From JAFDYH01 sp049840875 (lineage in GTDB: Bacteria > Bacteroidota > Bacteroidia > Chitinophagales > Chitinophagaceae), in the NCBI GenBank assembly GCA_049840875.1, contig JASGJE010000006.1:186001-250000 (forward strand): a stretch of DNA of 64,000 bases, in the 5' to 3' direction. This document shows, in pieces, positions 43,362 through 51,256 of this stretch (its first letter is position 1; every line of letters begins with the position of its first letter). The notes beneath the pieces were generated by a model. The model was not told where the DNA came from. It did no database searches and was given only the letters and a program-made list of their open reading frames with translations. The position numbers and the translations under genes are program-made.

Positions 43362-44054
43362 TTATTTTTTCTTTTTTGTATCCTTTGTCGCTTTAGGTTT
43401 GTCAGCGGCTTTTGTTGCTTTTGGCTTTTCAGCCTTTGCCTTTGTTTCTTTTGGTTTTTCTTCTTTCACTTTTTCTTTAGCGGCAGGCGCTTTTTTCTTC
43501 GGCTCCTCTTTTGTTTCTTTCGTAGCCTTTGTTTCTTTTGGCTTTTCTTCTTTCACTTTTTCTTTAGCGGCAGGCGCTGCTTTTTTAACAACAGGTTTTT
43601 TAGGGGCGTCGGCAACTACTACTAATTCTTCTTTTGGAGCTTCTTCTGCCTCCGGTTCTTCTTCTATGGGTTCAGATAGTTTTATCTCGATATTATTTTT
43701 CTTGAGTACATCAAACCATTTCACCATTTTCTTTAAATCGCTGCTATACACCTTTTCAAAGTCAAGTTCAGGATATACTTTTTCAAAATATTTCTTTACC
43801 GCATCATTGTCTTTGCTGTCAGGCAAAGAACCGCCTGCATTATCAATTGCCTGAAAAATTTCTACAAGATTCACATTGTCGCCTGTAGTATAAACTTCTA
43901 TACTTTCCAAATGCGAAAAATTGTGAACGCGGCTTGAGGCAAAACGTGTACTCTTATCTTCTAATGAACGTATAATAGCGCCATCATTTTTACTGTTAAT
44001 CAATTCGTACAAACCAGGTAGACCACTGACTGCAATAATTTTACTGTATTCCAT
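43362..44054 (-). CDS. DUF5606 domain-containing protein with Lys/Ala/Glu repeat tail
   Basis: 230 residues. The first ~130 form the DUF5606 domain (MEYSKIIAVSGLPGLYELIN at the start, SSRVHNFSHLESIEVYTTGDNV, EKVYSSDLKKMVKWFDVLKKNNIEI). The tail is low complexity, alternating K, A, E, P and T, and holds two copies of a 29-residue unit with the core APAAKEKVKEEKPKETKA. The domain is a Bacteroidetes family of unknown function. The charged tail resembles histone-H1-like nucleic-acid-binding tails, by inference. It is encoded immediately upstream of the M3 peptidase gene and divergent from the receptor-like gene. Confidence 0.88.
   Translation of the reverse strand: MEYSKIIAVSGLPGLYELINSKNDGAIIRSLEDKSTRFASSRVHNFSHLESIEVYTTGDNVNLVEIFQAIDNAGGSLPDSKDNDAVKKYFEKVYPELDFEKVYSSDLKKMVKWFDVLKKNNIEIKLSEPIEEEPEAEEAPKEELVVVADAPKKPVVKKAAPAAKEKVKEEKPKETKATKETKEEPKKKAPAAKEKVKEEKPKETKAKAEKPKATKAADKPKATKDTKKKK
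43441..43577 (-). repeat. 50-bp direct repeat inside DUF5606 gene
   Basis: Two copies, 43441-43490 and 43528-43577, match at 49 of 50 positions with an 87-base (29-codon) period, so the frame is kept. They encode the repeated Lys/Ala/Glu unit of the tail. Confidence 0.9.
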
Positions 44055-44230
44055 AATTCTTCGGGTAATTTAAGGGCTGCAAGATAAAACGAATTCGCAA
44101 ATCCTTCATTAGCAATATTTGATAAAAAATCTTTAATCATTGCTTTGATTCTCATAAATCTTGCCGGAATTTTCGTTTTTATGAAAGGTTGATTTTTCTT
44201 TTGGCGTCAAAGCATAAAAATTTTGCCCGG

Positions 44231-47122
44231 ATGAAGAAACTCGCCGTTACCTTAATTATTATCTCTTTTTACATCCCTGCCGGAGCTCAGTCAATCAAAG
44301 GAAAATTGCTGGACATTATTGATAATTCGCCACTTGCAGGTGCTACGATCCAGCTATCAAAATTGAAAGACACTACAGAAAAGCTTAGCGTGGTAAGCGA
44401 TAGCAAAGGGTTATTTCACTTTGATAACGTTTCAAAGGATTCTTTTCTGTTGAAGGTGAGCTTCGTGGGTTACGCGGAATATCGTCAGTATGTTTCACTT
44501 TCAGACTCTATACACAATGAAGATCTCGGCACTTTATTTATTCCTAAAAAAACAAAAGATCTGGATGTGGTGGTTGTAACATCTAAAACACCGCCAACAC
44601 AAATGAAAGGCGATACAATAGAATATAACGCAAGCCAATTCAAAGTAAATCCGGATGCTACAGTTGAAGATTTGGTAAAAAAAATGCCGGGTATTACTGT
44701 AGACAAAAGCGGAACTGTAACTGCTCACGGCGAACAGGTGCAAAAAGTAACGGTGGATGGTAAAGATTTCTTTGGCGATGATGCTACAGCAGCCATACGC
44801 AATCTACCATCCCAAGTGGTCGATAAAATACAGGTCTTTGACAGGCTTAGCGATCAGGCGCAGTTTACCGGTTTTGATGACGGCAATACTGTAAAGTCAA
44901 TTAATATAGTGACAAAGGCGGGTATGAGAAACGGACAGTTCGGGCGAATATATGCCGGCTATGGCACAGATGATCGTTATTCAGCCGGTGGCAACATCAG
45001 TTTTTTTAAAGGAGATAGAAGGCTTTCCATTATCGGGTTGGCGAATAACATTAATCAGCAAAATTTCGGATCACAGGATTTATTGGGAGTTTCTAACAGT
45101 GGTGGGGGCGGTGGCTTTCGCGGCGGAGGTGGGGGCGGTGGTGGCCGTGGCGGAGGTGCGGGCCGAACTGGTGGGGGTAGCGGAGGTAACTATACTCTTG
45201 GCAGCAGCGCCAGCAACTTCCAGGTTGGTCAACAAAATGGGATTAGTACTACAAACGGTATCGGCCTCAATTTTTCTGATAAATTGGGGAAAAAAGTAGA
45301 TGTGCAAGCGAGCTATTTTTTCAATAACAGTACCAATACCAACGACCAGGTATCAGACAGTCGTACTTTATTGACTGGCGGAAAAACGCAGTATCAGAAT
45401 CAATCGAGCCTTTCGGAGAGCAGAAATTTTAATCATCGCTTCAATCTGCGTTTGGATTATAAAATAGATTCTTCCAACTCGATATTGATTAACCCGAGTT
45501 TAAATTTCCAAAACAACCGCTCCATCTCTTCATCGAATGCTCAAACCTTTTATGGCCCGTTGGATACGGCGAATACATCTGTAAATAACGGAACATCATA
45601 CCGATCGGGATATAATTTGCGGAATAATATTTTGTTCAGACATGCATTTGCAAAAAAAGGTCGTACGCTTTCGATTGGCTTAAACACGACCTTCAGTAAG
45701 AATGATGGACATGGATTTGCACTTTCAGATTACAGGTTCTTTATGGATAGTGTGCTCAACGAAGATTCATTGTTAAACCAATATTCTGTAAATAACACAA
45801 ATGGCTATACAGTTTCCACAAATATCGCTTATACGGAACCGGTAGGTAAGAAAGGCCAATTGCAGGTAAGCTATGCTCCTTCTTATTCAAAAAATAACGC
45901 TGACCAGCAAACCTTTTTATTCGATCCTTCTGCAGAGAAGTATTCTCATTTTGATACAACTTTATCCAACAAATTTGATAATACTGTTTTGACACACAAT
46001 GCAGGATTGAGTTACAGGCTTGGCCGCAGCAGAGATGATCAATTTTCAGTTGGCGTCAATTTTCAATATTCAAAGCTGGAAAGCGACAGAACATTTCCTG
46101 CTCCCGTGGAAGTAAATCAGTCATTTAAAAACGTGTTACCGAGTTTGCAATGGCGCAAAAAAGTTTCGCAAAAAAGTACAGTCACTGTGCTTTACAGGGC
46201 ATCAACTAATTTTCCGAGCGTTAGCCAATTACAGGATGTAGTAAACCTTAGCGATCCCACCAGTGTAAGTAGTGGTAATCCTGATTTAAAACAATCATAC
46301 TCTCATTTCTTTACAGGTAGATATGCGTTTATAAATACACAAAAGGGGCAAAGCTTCTTTGCCAACATTTTTTTACAGGCAGCGCAGGATTATATTACCA
46401 ATGCCACTTACATAGCAGCAGCAGATTCCACTATTCAGCATAACATCGTGTTGAAATCAGGTTCACAGTTTACGAAACCAATTAATCTCGATGGCTATAA
46501 AAGTTTCCGTTCTTTCCTGACTTATAGCGTGCCGGTGAAATTCATCAAGTCTAACGTAAATCTGAATGCTGGCTTCACGTATTCGAAATTACCGGGTCTC
46601 ATTAATAATGTAGAAACAAACACAGATAACTATGTTTACAATGCAGGCGTAGTTATCGCAAGCAATATCAGCGAATACATTGATTTTAATTTATCCTATT
46701 CTGCAAATTTTAATAATGCAAAAAGCTCGGTGGTGGGTCAATCGGATAATAACTATGTGAATCAGACCGCAGGCATCGAGTTTAATCTTTTATCAAAGAG
46801 TGGTTGGTTTATTCAAAATGATTTGAACAACCAGATTTATACTGGTTTATCAAGCGGATTGAATCAGAATTACTGGCTATGGAATGCGGCTATCGGCAAA
46901 AAGTTTTTGAAGAATAAATCCGGTGAATTGAAGTTGTCCGCATTTGACATTTTAAAACAGAATCAAAGCATCATGCGCACGGTACAACCCAACTATATCC
47001 AGGACACACAAACAAAAGTGCTTCAGCAATATTTTATGCTCACCTTTACTTACAGTCTGAAAAATTTTGGAACACCTCCAAAATCTGTAAGCCCAATGCG
47101 CAGGCAGGGACGCAATTTTTAA
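44231..47122 (+). CDS. Outer-membrane beta-barrel receptor with carboxypeptidase-like domain
   Basis: About 963 residues from the start at 44231 (MKKLAVTLIIISFYIPAGAQ, a signal peptide). A CarboxypepD_reg-like domain follows at about residues 20-105 (IKGKLLDIIDNSPLAGATIQLSK). A plug-like region comes next (DLDVVVVTSKTPPTQMKGDTIEYNA, VEDLVKKMPGITVDKSGTVTAHGE, VTVDGKDFFGDD). The rest is a large barrel ending in a T/Y strand (QYFMLTFTYSLKNFG). A glycine-rich insert of about 30 residues (GGGGGFRGGGG and similar) lies near residues 290-320. The layout resembles TonB-dependent-receptor relatives, but no TonB box was identified. An ECF sigma gene follows 50 bases later. Confidence 0.9.
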   Translation: MKKLAVTLIIISFYIPAGAQSIKGKLLDIIDNSPLAGATIQLSKLKDTTEKLSVVSDSKGLFHFDNVSKDSFLLKVSFVGYAEYRQYVSLSDSIHNEDLGTLFIPKKTKDLDVVVVTSKTPPTQMKGDTIEYNASQFKVNPDATVEDLVKKMPGITVDKSGTVTAHGEQVQKVTVDGKDFFGDDATAAIRNLPSQVVDKIQVFDRLSDQAQFTGFDDGNTVKSINIVTKAGMRNGQFGRIYAGYGTDDRYSAGGNISFFKGDRRLSIIGLANNINQQNFGSQDLLGVSNSGGGGGFRGGGGGGGGRGGGAGRTGGGSGGNYTLGSSASNFQVGQQNGISTTNGIGLNFSDKLGKKVDVQASYFFNNSTNTNDQVSDSRTLLTGGKTQYQNQSSLSESRNFNHRFNLRLDYKIDSSNSILINPSLNFQNNRSISSSNAQTFYGPLDTANTSVNNGTSYRSGYNLRNNILFRHAFAKKGRTLSIGLNTTFSKNDGHGFALSDYRFFMDSVLNEDSLLNQYSVNNTNGYTVSTNIAYTEPVGKKGQLQVSYAPSYSKNNADQQTFLFDPSAEKYSHFDTTLSNKFDNTVLTHNAGLSYRLGRSRDDQFSVGVNFQYSKLESDRTFPAPVEVNQSFKNVLPSLQWRKKVSQKSTVTVLYRASTNFPSVSQLQDVVNLSDPTSVSSGNPDLKQSYSHFFTGRYAFINTQKGQSFFANIFLQAAQDYITNATYIAAADSTIQHNIVLKSGSQFTKPINLDGYKSFRSFLTYSVPVKFIKSNVNLNAGFTYSKLPGLINNVETNTDNYVYNAGVVIASNISEYIDFNLSYSANFNNAKSSVVGQSDNNYVNQTAGIEFNLLSKSGWFIQNDLNNQIYTGLSSGLNQNYWLWNAAIGKKFLKNKSGELKLSAFDILKQNQSIMRTVQPNYIQDTQTKVLQQYFMLTFTYSLKNFGTPPKSVSPMRRQGRNF

Positions 47123-47172
47123 CCGTAACAACGGTTGATCTTTGACAGAGGGTAACAGATAGAAGCGATTTT

Positions 47173-47778
47173 TTGCGTAATATCGCCCGGTTAGTCCTCA
47201 ATTTTCAGCCTTTGGATGAGCGGATTTTAATTGAACAGCTAAAACAGGGAGAAGAGTCAGCCTTCCGAACCATTGTAGAAAAATGGCAGGATATGGTTTT
47301 CAATACGGCATTGGGTATCGTTCAAAATGCTGAAGACGCTGAAGATATTTCGCAGGAGGCATTCGTGCAGGTATATCAATCCATTCATTCGTTTAAGGGT
47401 GAATCTAAGTTTTCTACCTGGCTATATAGAATTACTATTGCGAAGGCGTTGGACCATGAGCGCAGGAAAAAAAGAAAAAAAAGATTTGCGGTGGTGAAAA
47501 AGATTTTCGGGGGCTCGGAAGATGAGATTTTAATTCCGGATTTTCAGCATCCCGGCGTAGAATTTGATAAAAAGGAAAACGCAGTAATACTTTTCAATGC
47601 TATCAAAGAATTGCCTGAAAATCAAAGAATTGCTTTTACCTTACATAAAGTTGAGGGGTTAAGTTACCAGGAAGTAAGCGATGTTATGAAAACCAGTGTA
47701 TCTTCAGTGGAATCGCTGATGCACCGGGCCAAGGGAAATCTGAAAAAATTACTTGAAAATTATTATAAACAACAATAG
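47173..47778 (+). CDS. ECF-type RNA polymerase sigma factor
   Basis: 201 residues if begun at TTG 47173; no in-frame ATG exists upstream before a stop, so the exact start is uncertain. Region 2 is clear at about residues 30-100 (FRTIVEKWQDMVFNTALGIVQNAEDAEDISQEAFVQVYQSI, then FSTWLYRITIAKALDHERRKKRKK). Region 4 covers about 140-195 (LPENQRIAFTLHKVEGLSYQEVSDVMKTSVSSVESLMHRAKGNLKKLL). Such sigma factors switch on envelope or stress regulons. It is followed within 44 bases by a single-helix membrane protein of anti-sigma shape. Confidence 0.93.
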   Translation: MRNIARLVLNFQPLDERILIEQLKQGEESAFRTIVEKWQDMVFNTALGIVQNAEDAEDISQEAFVQVYQSIHSFKGESKFSTWLYRITIAKALDHERRKKRKKRFAVVKKIFGGSEDEILIPDFQHPGVEFDKKENAVILFNAIKELPENQRIAFTLHKVEGLSYQEVSDVMKTSVSSVESLMHRAKGNLKKLLENYYKQQ

Positions 47779-47822
47779 AGGTAGACACAAGTTTAAATAA
47801 AAGCCGGCGTCAAATTAACGGT

Positions 47823-48200
47823 ATGTCTCAAATCAACAACATAGAAAGAAGAATTGAGGAAACGATTAATAGCCTTGATGGTATTAAGTCGGCAACCCCC
47901 CAGCCCTTTTTTTATACACGATTAAAGGCGCAAATGGATAAACTGGAAAATGAAAAATCCGTTTGGGAGTCAATGAGTTCGTTTATAACAAGACCTGCTA
48001 TGATGCTCGCTACGGTTTGTGTTGTGTTATTACTAAATGTTGCTGTACTTTATAAAAATCACCTCGCAACCGTTAAGGGTCCGACTACAGACCAGGTTGA
48101 ACAGGCCTCGAGTGATGCCGCATACGATGTAGCGTCTAATACAAATACCACCATTTATAATATCTGGAGCCAGGATAATGACCAACACAGCCAGCAATAA
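47823..48200 (+). CDS. Putative membrane anti-sigma factor, hypothetical
   Basis: 125 residues with one membrane helix (about 58-76, MMLATVCVVLLLNVAVLY). The N-terminal ~55 residues are helical and charged (NNIERRIEETINSLDGIK, YTRLKAQMDKLENEKS) and would be cytoplasmic. The C-terminal ~45 are polar and would be periplasmic. This topology and the position directly after the sigma gene fit an anti-sigma factor, but no canonical ZAS or RseA motif is seen. Its last 23 bases overlap the next gene, suggesting translational coupling. Function is inferred from context. Confidence 0.7.
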   Translation: MSQINNIERRIEETINSLDGIKSATPQPFFYTRLKAQMDKLENEKSVWESMSSFITRPAMMLATVCVVLLLNVAVLYKNHLATVKGPTTDQVEQASSDAAYDVASNTNTTIYNIWSQDNDQHSQQ

Positions 48201-48690
48201 CAGAGCCCTTATTTTCCTGATTATAATTTTACTGCTTACCAATATAGCAGTACTGGCTTATTTCTTATGGCCTAAAGCGACGGATAAAGCTGCCAATGCT
48301 GAAAAGAACAAATACAAATTACTGGAACCGCTCAAAAATGAAGTTGGCTTCAATGATGCCCAGATAGCAGAATATAAAAAGATAAAAGATAGCCGTACCG
48401 GAAGAATTAAGGGAAAAGTAGAAGATCTGCGCCGGGTAAGAGACAATTTCTATCATTTATTGAGTCTCGGTAATGCAAATGACTCTTTGCTGAATTCAGC
48501 ATCAGACAGTATCGCGTACCGCCAGAAGCTATTGGACCTGGAAACCTATTCCCATTTCAAACAGTTAAGAACTATATGCAGGCCAGAACAGGAGGCAAAA
48601 TACGACTCAATGGTACAGCATATTGTGCACAGATGGGGCAGCCCGATACGAAACAGCGCTCCAAAAGGTGATTCGTCTTCAAGACAGTAA
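48178..48690 (+). CDS. Membrane-anchored CpxP/heavy-metal-sensor-like protein
   Basis: 170 residues. One membrane helix at about 10-30 (ALIFLIIILLLTNIAVLAYFLW) is followed by an all-helical charged domain (LKNEVGFNDAQIAEYKKIKDSRTGRIKGK, YSHFKQLRTICRPEQEAKYDSMVQHIV). The repeated Q/E-rich helical hairpin resembles Spy/CpxP and CnrX-like periplasmic sensors (LTxxQ type), including the late RPEQEAKYD. Such proteins dampen envelope-stress signalling or sense metals. It overlaps the anti-sigma-like gene by 23 bases. The assignment is by shape and context. Confidence 0.75.
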   Translation: MTNTASNNRALIFLIIILLLTNIAVLAYFLWPKATDKAANAEKNKYKLLEPLKNEVGFNDAQIAEYKKIKDSRTGRIKGKVEDLRRVRDNFYHLLSLGNANDSLLNSASDSIAYRQKLLDLETYSHFKQLRTICRPEQEAKYDSMVQHIVHRWGSPIRNSAPKGDSSSRQ

Positions 48691-48792
48691 TTTTTTAAAT
48701 ATTTTCCACTGACAGCGAAAGTTTAGCCTACATCCAACGTCTTATACCACATAGTTCTTTGTATCAAATAACACTGATTAAAAAAAGTGAGT

Positions 48793-49203
48793 ATGAAAAC
48801 AAAAATAGTTTTGACAGCGGCAGTATTGCTGGCAGGAACAATTGTTGCATCAGCACAAGGGGGCTTTCAACGTCGCACTGTAGAAGAAAGATTGAAAGCG
48901 GTGGACGATAAGATTGCAGTATTCAATCTTGAAAAAGCCAAGAAAGATCAAGCTGATACAGTATTTGCTCAATATTTCAGAGCCACTGATGCCAAACGTG
49001 AAGAGATGATGAGTGGCGGGTCGCCTGACAGAGATAAAATGAGAAGCGAAATGCAGAAGTTATCTGGCGACAGAGATGACAAGCTGAAAGCAATTTTTAC
49101 AGATGATCAGTTTAAAAAATGGAAAGATGAAATAGAGCCTTCACTTCGGCCCCAACGCCCTAATGGTGGTGGTGGTGGCGGCAGAGAGGGAGGAGCTTCT
49201 TAA
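48793..49203 (+). CDS. Small exported Spy-like protein with Gly-rich tail
   Basis: About 136 residues from the start at 48793 (MKTKIVLTAAVLLAG). A GTG two codons earlier is possible. A signal peptide cleaves near ASAQ. The mature part is helical and charged (RTVEERLKAVDDKIAVFNLEKAKKDQADTVF, MRSEMQKLSGDRDDKLKAIFTDDQFKKWKDEI). It ends in a Gly-rich stretch (NGGGGGGREGGAS). The DDQFKKW segment recalls the LTxxQ repeats of Spy chaperones. It is probably the last gene of the sigma-factor cassette, with a terminator 55 bases downstream. Confidence 0.75.
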   Translation: MKTKIVLTAAVLLAGTIVASAQGGFQRRTVEERLKAVDDKIAVFNLEKAKKDQADTVFAQYFRATDAKREEMMSGGSPDRDKMRSEMQKLSGDRDDKLKAIFTDDQFKKWKDEIEPSLRPQRPNGGGGGGREGGAS

Positions 49204-49600
49204 TAACTCTTTAAGGTTTAATGGTAAGTTTCATGCATGCTTATTAGCAGGCAGTTTAAAGCATTCCGTTTCAACGGAGTGCTTTGTTGTTTATATAACA
49301 ATATAACTCCAACGGATAATCGTATTTATACCAATCATTAAAAAAAATTACTACGAACTATTGCACAATTCGAATCTGAAATATATTTTTACATTGTTCT
49401 CCTAATAAATCCCTATCTCCTCTGTTTATTCCACAGTATCTCTTAGAAAAAAACAATCCGTCCAACATCTCCATTTAAAGCCTTTTTCAAACATTTCTCA
49501 TATCCCTGTTGGTTAACCACCATTTGATTCGTCATTTCCATCTTCCTCGCAAAACCTCAGAATTCAGGGTAAAATAATCTCTAACATAAACATTTGAGCA
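49204..49600 (+). other. Intergenic region before T9SS cargo gene
   Basis: 397 bases, A/T-rich. It holds the terminator at 49258-49290 and otherwise only low-complexity sequence. The promoter of the downstream cargo gene must lie here, but no clear TTTG/TANNTTTG pair was found. Confidence 0.6.
49258..49290 (+). terminator. Terminator of the ECF sigma cassette
   Basis: A 13-bp stem AAAGCATTCCGTT/AACGGAGTGCTTT with one G-U pair (49258-49270 with 49273-49285), followed by T-rich sequence. Confidence 0.8.
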
Positions 49601-51073
49601 ATGAAAAAGGTCTACATTTTATTAATGGCTGCTGCCTATACGTTTAGCGCAAAAGCCCAATCAGCGCCAGGCGCTGCTCCCACAACTTTCAAATCATGTA
49701 ATTCGACATGTACAGCTGCAAGCAGCATTTGTGCGGCAGGTTCACCCAACACCGTCACTAATTTCAACGACAAGCAGTACATTACTGGTACAGGTACTTC
49801 TTCTACTTCAAAAGGAGCGCAATGGAAATATTATAACGTTGCGATGGATGCGAGTACGAATACGCAAGTAAACGCCATTATAACCATTGAGCAAACAGTT
49901 AATGCGGTGGTTAGCAATTTTGATGATGACGGGGCAACAGATCAGAATAATAATACCATGCCCAATTTATTTGCTCCAACCATTAGCGCTAATTCTAATC
50001 TTACCACAACTGATAGAGCAGGCTATGTACAATTCAGGATCACATTCTATAAGAATACTATGACCGGCGCAGCAAATAAGTGGAATGCGAATAATTATGC
50101 ACAAACAATTGAGTTGACTGGTTTGAATTATGTTCACTATGATATCGATGGTACTTCTGGCAATAACAATGGTAACAGTTACGAATTGCGTGAAACAGGT
50201 GTTGTGCAGGCAAGTGCGTCCGGAACGCCTGCAGTTACCGTAAATGCAAACTCTGAATTAAATTCTTATAATTATACAGCTGACGGCTCTGACTGGAAAG
50301 GCTTTATGGGCTCTACATGTAACAGAGATAATACTTCAAAGTGTGCGGAGGTTGTAGCTGCTTTCAAATTCAACGGAGCATTTTCCAGCATTGTGTTCCG
50401 CATGGGGTACAATTACGATCGCCTTTCCGGAAATGGAGCTAATGATGCACCAGGCCGTTTATACGCTTCAACATTTGGTTGCTTCTCTTTCCCTCAGCCA
50501 ATTTTATTGCCTGTAAGACTGCTTAGCTTCAGCGGTACCTACAGCAACAATGCTACACAGTTATCTTGGGAAACAGAAGCTGAAACAAACTTTGATCATT
50601 ACGAAATTGAGCGTAGCACAAACGGTTCTGATTTTACTTATGCAGGCCGAGTAGCAGCTCAGTCAGGAGATGCAAAGAAACAATACGAATACGCAGATAA
50701 TATCGCATCAATCAGCGGCAACCTTTTCTATTACCGTCTTAAAATGGTTGACATTGATGCGAAATTCAAATATAGCAATGTAATCCTTATTCGCAGAGAT
50801 GCTAAAAGCATCAACGGTATCAGCGTAAGTCCTAATCCGATTATCGGAACAAGCGCTTCTACTGTACGACTCAGCTCAACCACAACAGGAAAAGTTGATC
50901 TACGGGTAATCGATTTAACAGGTAAAGTGGTACTGCAACAACAATCACGTGTATCAGAAGGAATGAATAGTATTTCAATCAATAACATCAACAGACTGCA
51001 ATCAGGCATCTACACCGTACAGGTGCTGCAGAATGATGAGGCTATGACTACGAAGATCTCAGTTTTAAAGTAA
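49601..51073 (+). CDS. T9SS type A sorting domain-containing protein
   Basis: 490 residues. A signal peptide (MKKVYILLMAAAYTFSAKAQ) precedes a Cys-containing N-terminus (SCNSTCTAASSICAAGS), then a large beta-rich passenger of about residues 45-310 rich in N, T and G. A short fibronectin-like module follows (LLSFSGTYSNNATQLSWETEAETNFDHYEIERS, about 305-390). The last ~80 residues form a type A T9SS sorting domain (ISVSPNPIIGTSAS, IDLTGKVVLQQQ, LQSGIYTVQVLQND). It is exported by the T9SS to the cell surface. The passenger's job is unknown. A strong terminator follows. Confidence 0.88.
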   Translation: MKKVYILLMAAAYTFSAKAQSAPGAAPTTFKSCNSTCTAASSICAAGSPNTVTNFNDKQYITGTGTSSTSKGAQWKYYNVAMDASTNTQVNAIITIEQTVNAVVSNFDDDGATDQNNNTMPNLFAPTISANSNLTTTDRAGYVQFRITFYKNTMTGAANKWNANNYAQTIELTGLNYVHYDIDGTSGNNNGNSYELRETGVVQASASGTPAVTVNANSELNSYNYTADGSDWKGFMGSTCNRDNTSKCAEVVAAFKFNGAFSSIVFRMGYNYDRLSGNGANDAPGRLYASTFGCFSFPQPILLPVRLLSFSGTYSNNATQLSWETEAETNFDHYEIERSTNGSDFTYAGRVAAQSGDAKKQYEYADNIASISGNLFYYRLKMVDIDAKFKYSNVILIRRDAKSINGISVSPNPIIGTSASTVRLSSTTTGKVDLRVIDLTGKVVLQQQSRVSEGMNSISINNINRLQSGIYTVQVLQNDEAMTTKISVLK

Positions 51074-51121
51074 ATAAAAGGGCAACCTTGCACCGATTTT
51101 TTTGCTCAAGGTTTATACCTT

Positions 51122-51154
51122 CCCCCTGGCTTTCTAGCCGGGGGTTAATTTTTT
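51122..51154 (+). terminator. Terminator after T9SS cargo gene
   Basis: CCCCC(T)GGC-TTTCTA-GCCGGGGG: an 8-bp G/C-rich stem with one bulged T (51122-51144), followed by a T-rich run. Confidence 0.9.
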
Positions 51155-51256
51155 AGGGAAGTATATTTCCTATACATGTATCCTCTTCATTTCAAACATC
51201 GTTTTGTATTTTTATCGCCACAGCTAAGGGTTCTGCAAGTCAATTAAAATTTTTGT

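Noticed and set aside
43354..43854. Plus-strand frame rich in Phe, Ser and Ala, 166 codons
   Set aside because: It is the antisense shadow of the Lys/Ala/Glu-rich DUF5606 gene; its composition mirrors AAA/GAA codons read on the other strand.
47121..47136. AACCGT-AACA-ACGGTT hairpin after the receptor gene
   Set aside because: A 6-bp stem with no T run; not convincing as a terminator, and the sigma gene follows within 40 bases.
49361..49380. TTCGAATC resembling a tRNA T-loop
   Set aside because: No acceptor or anticodon stem can be formed around it.
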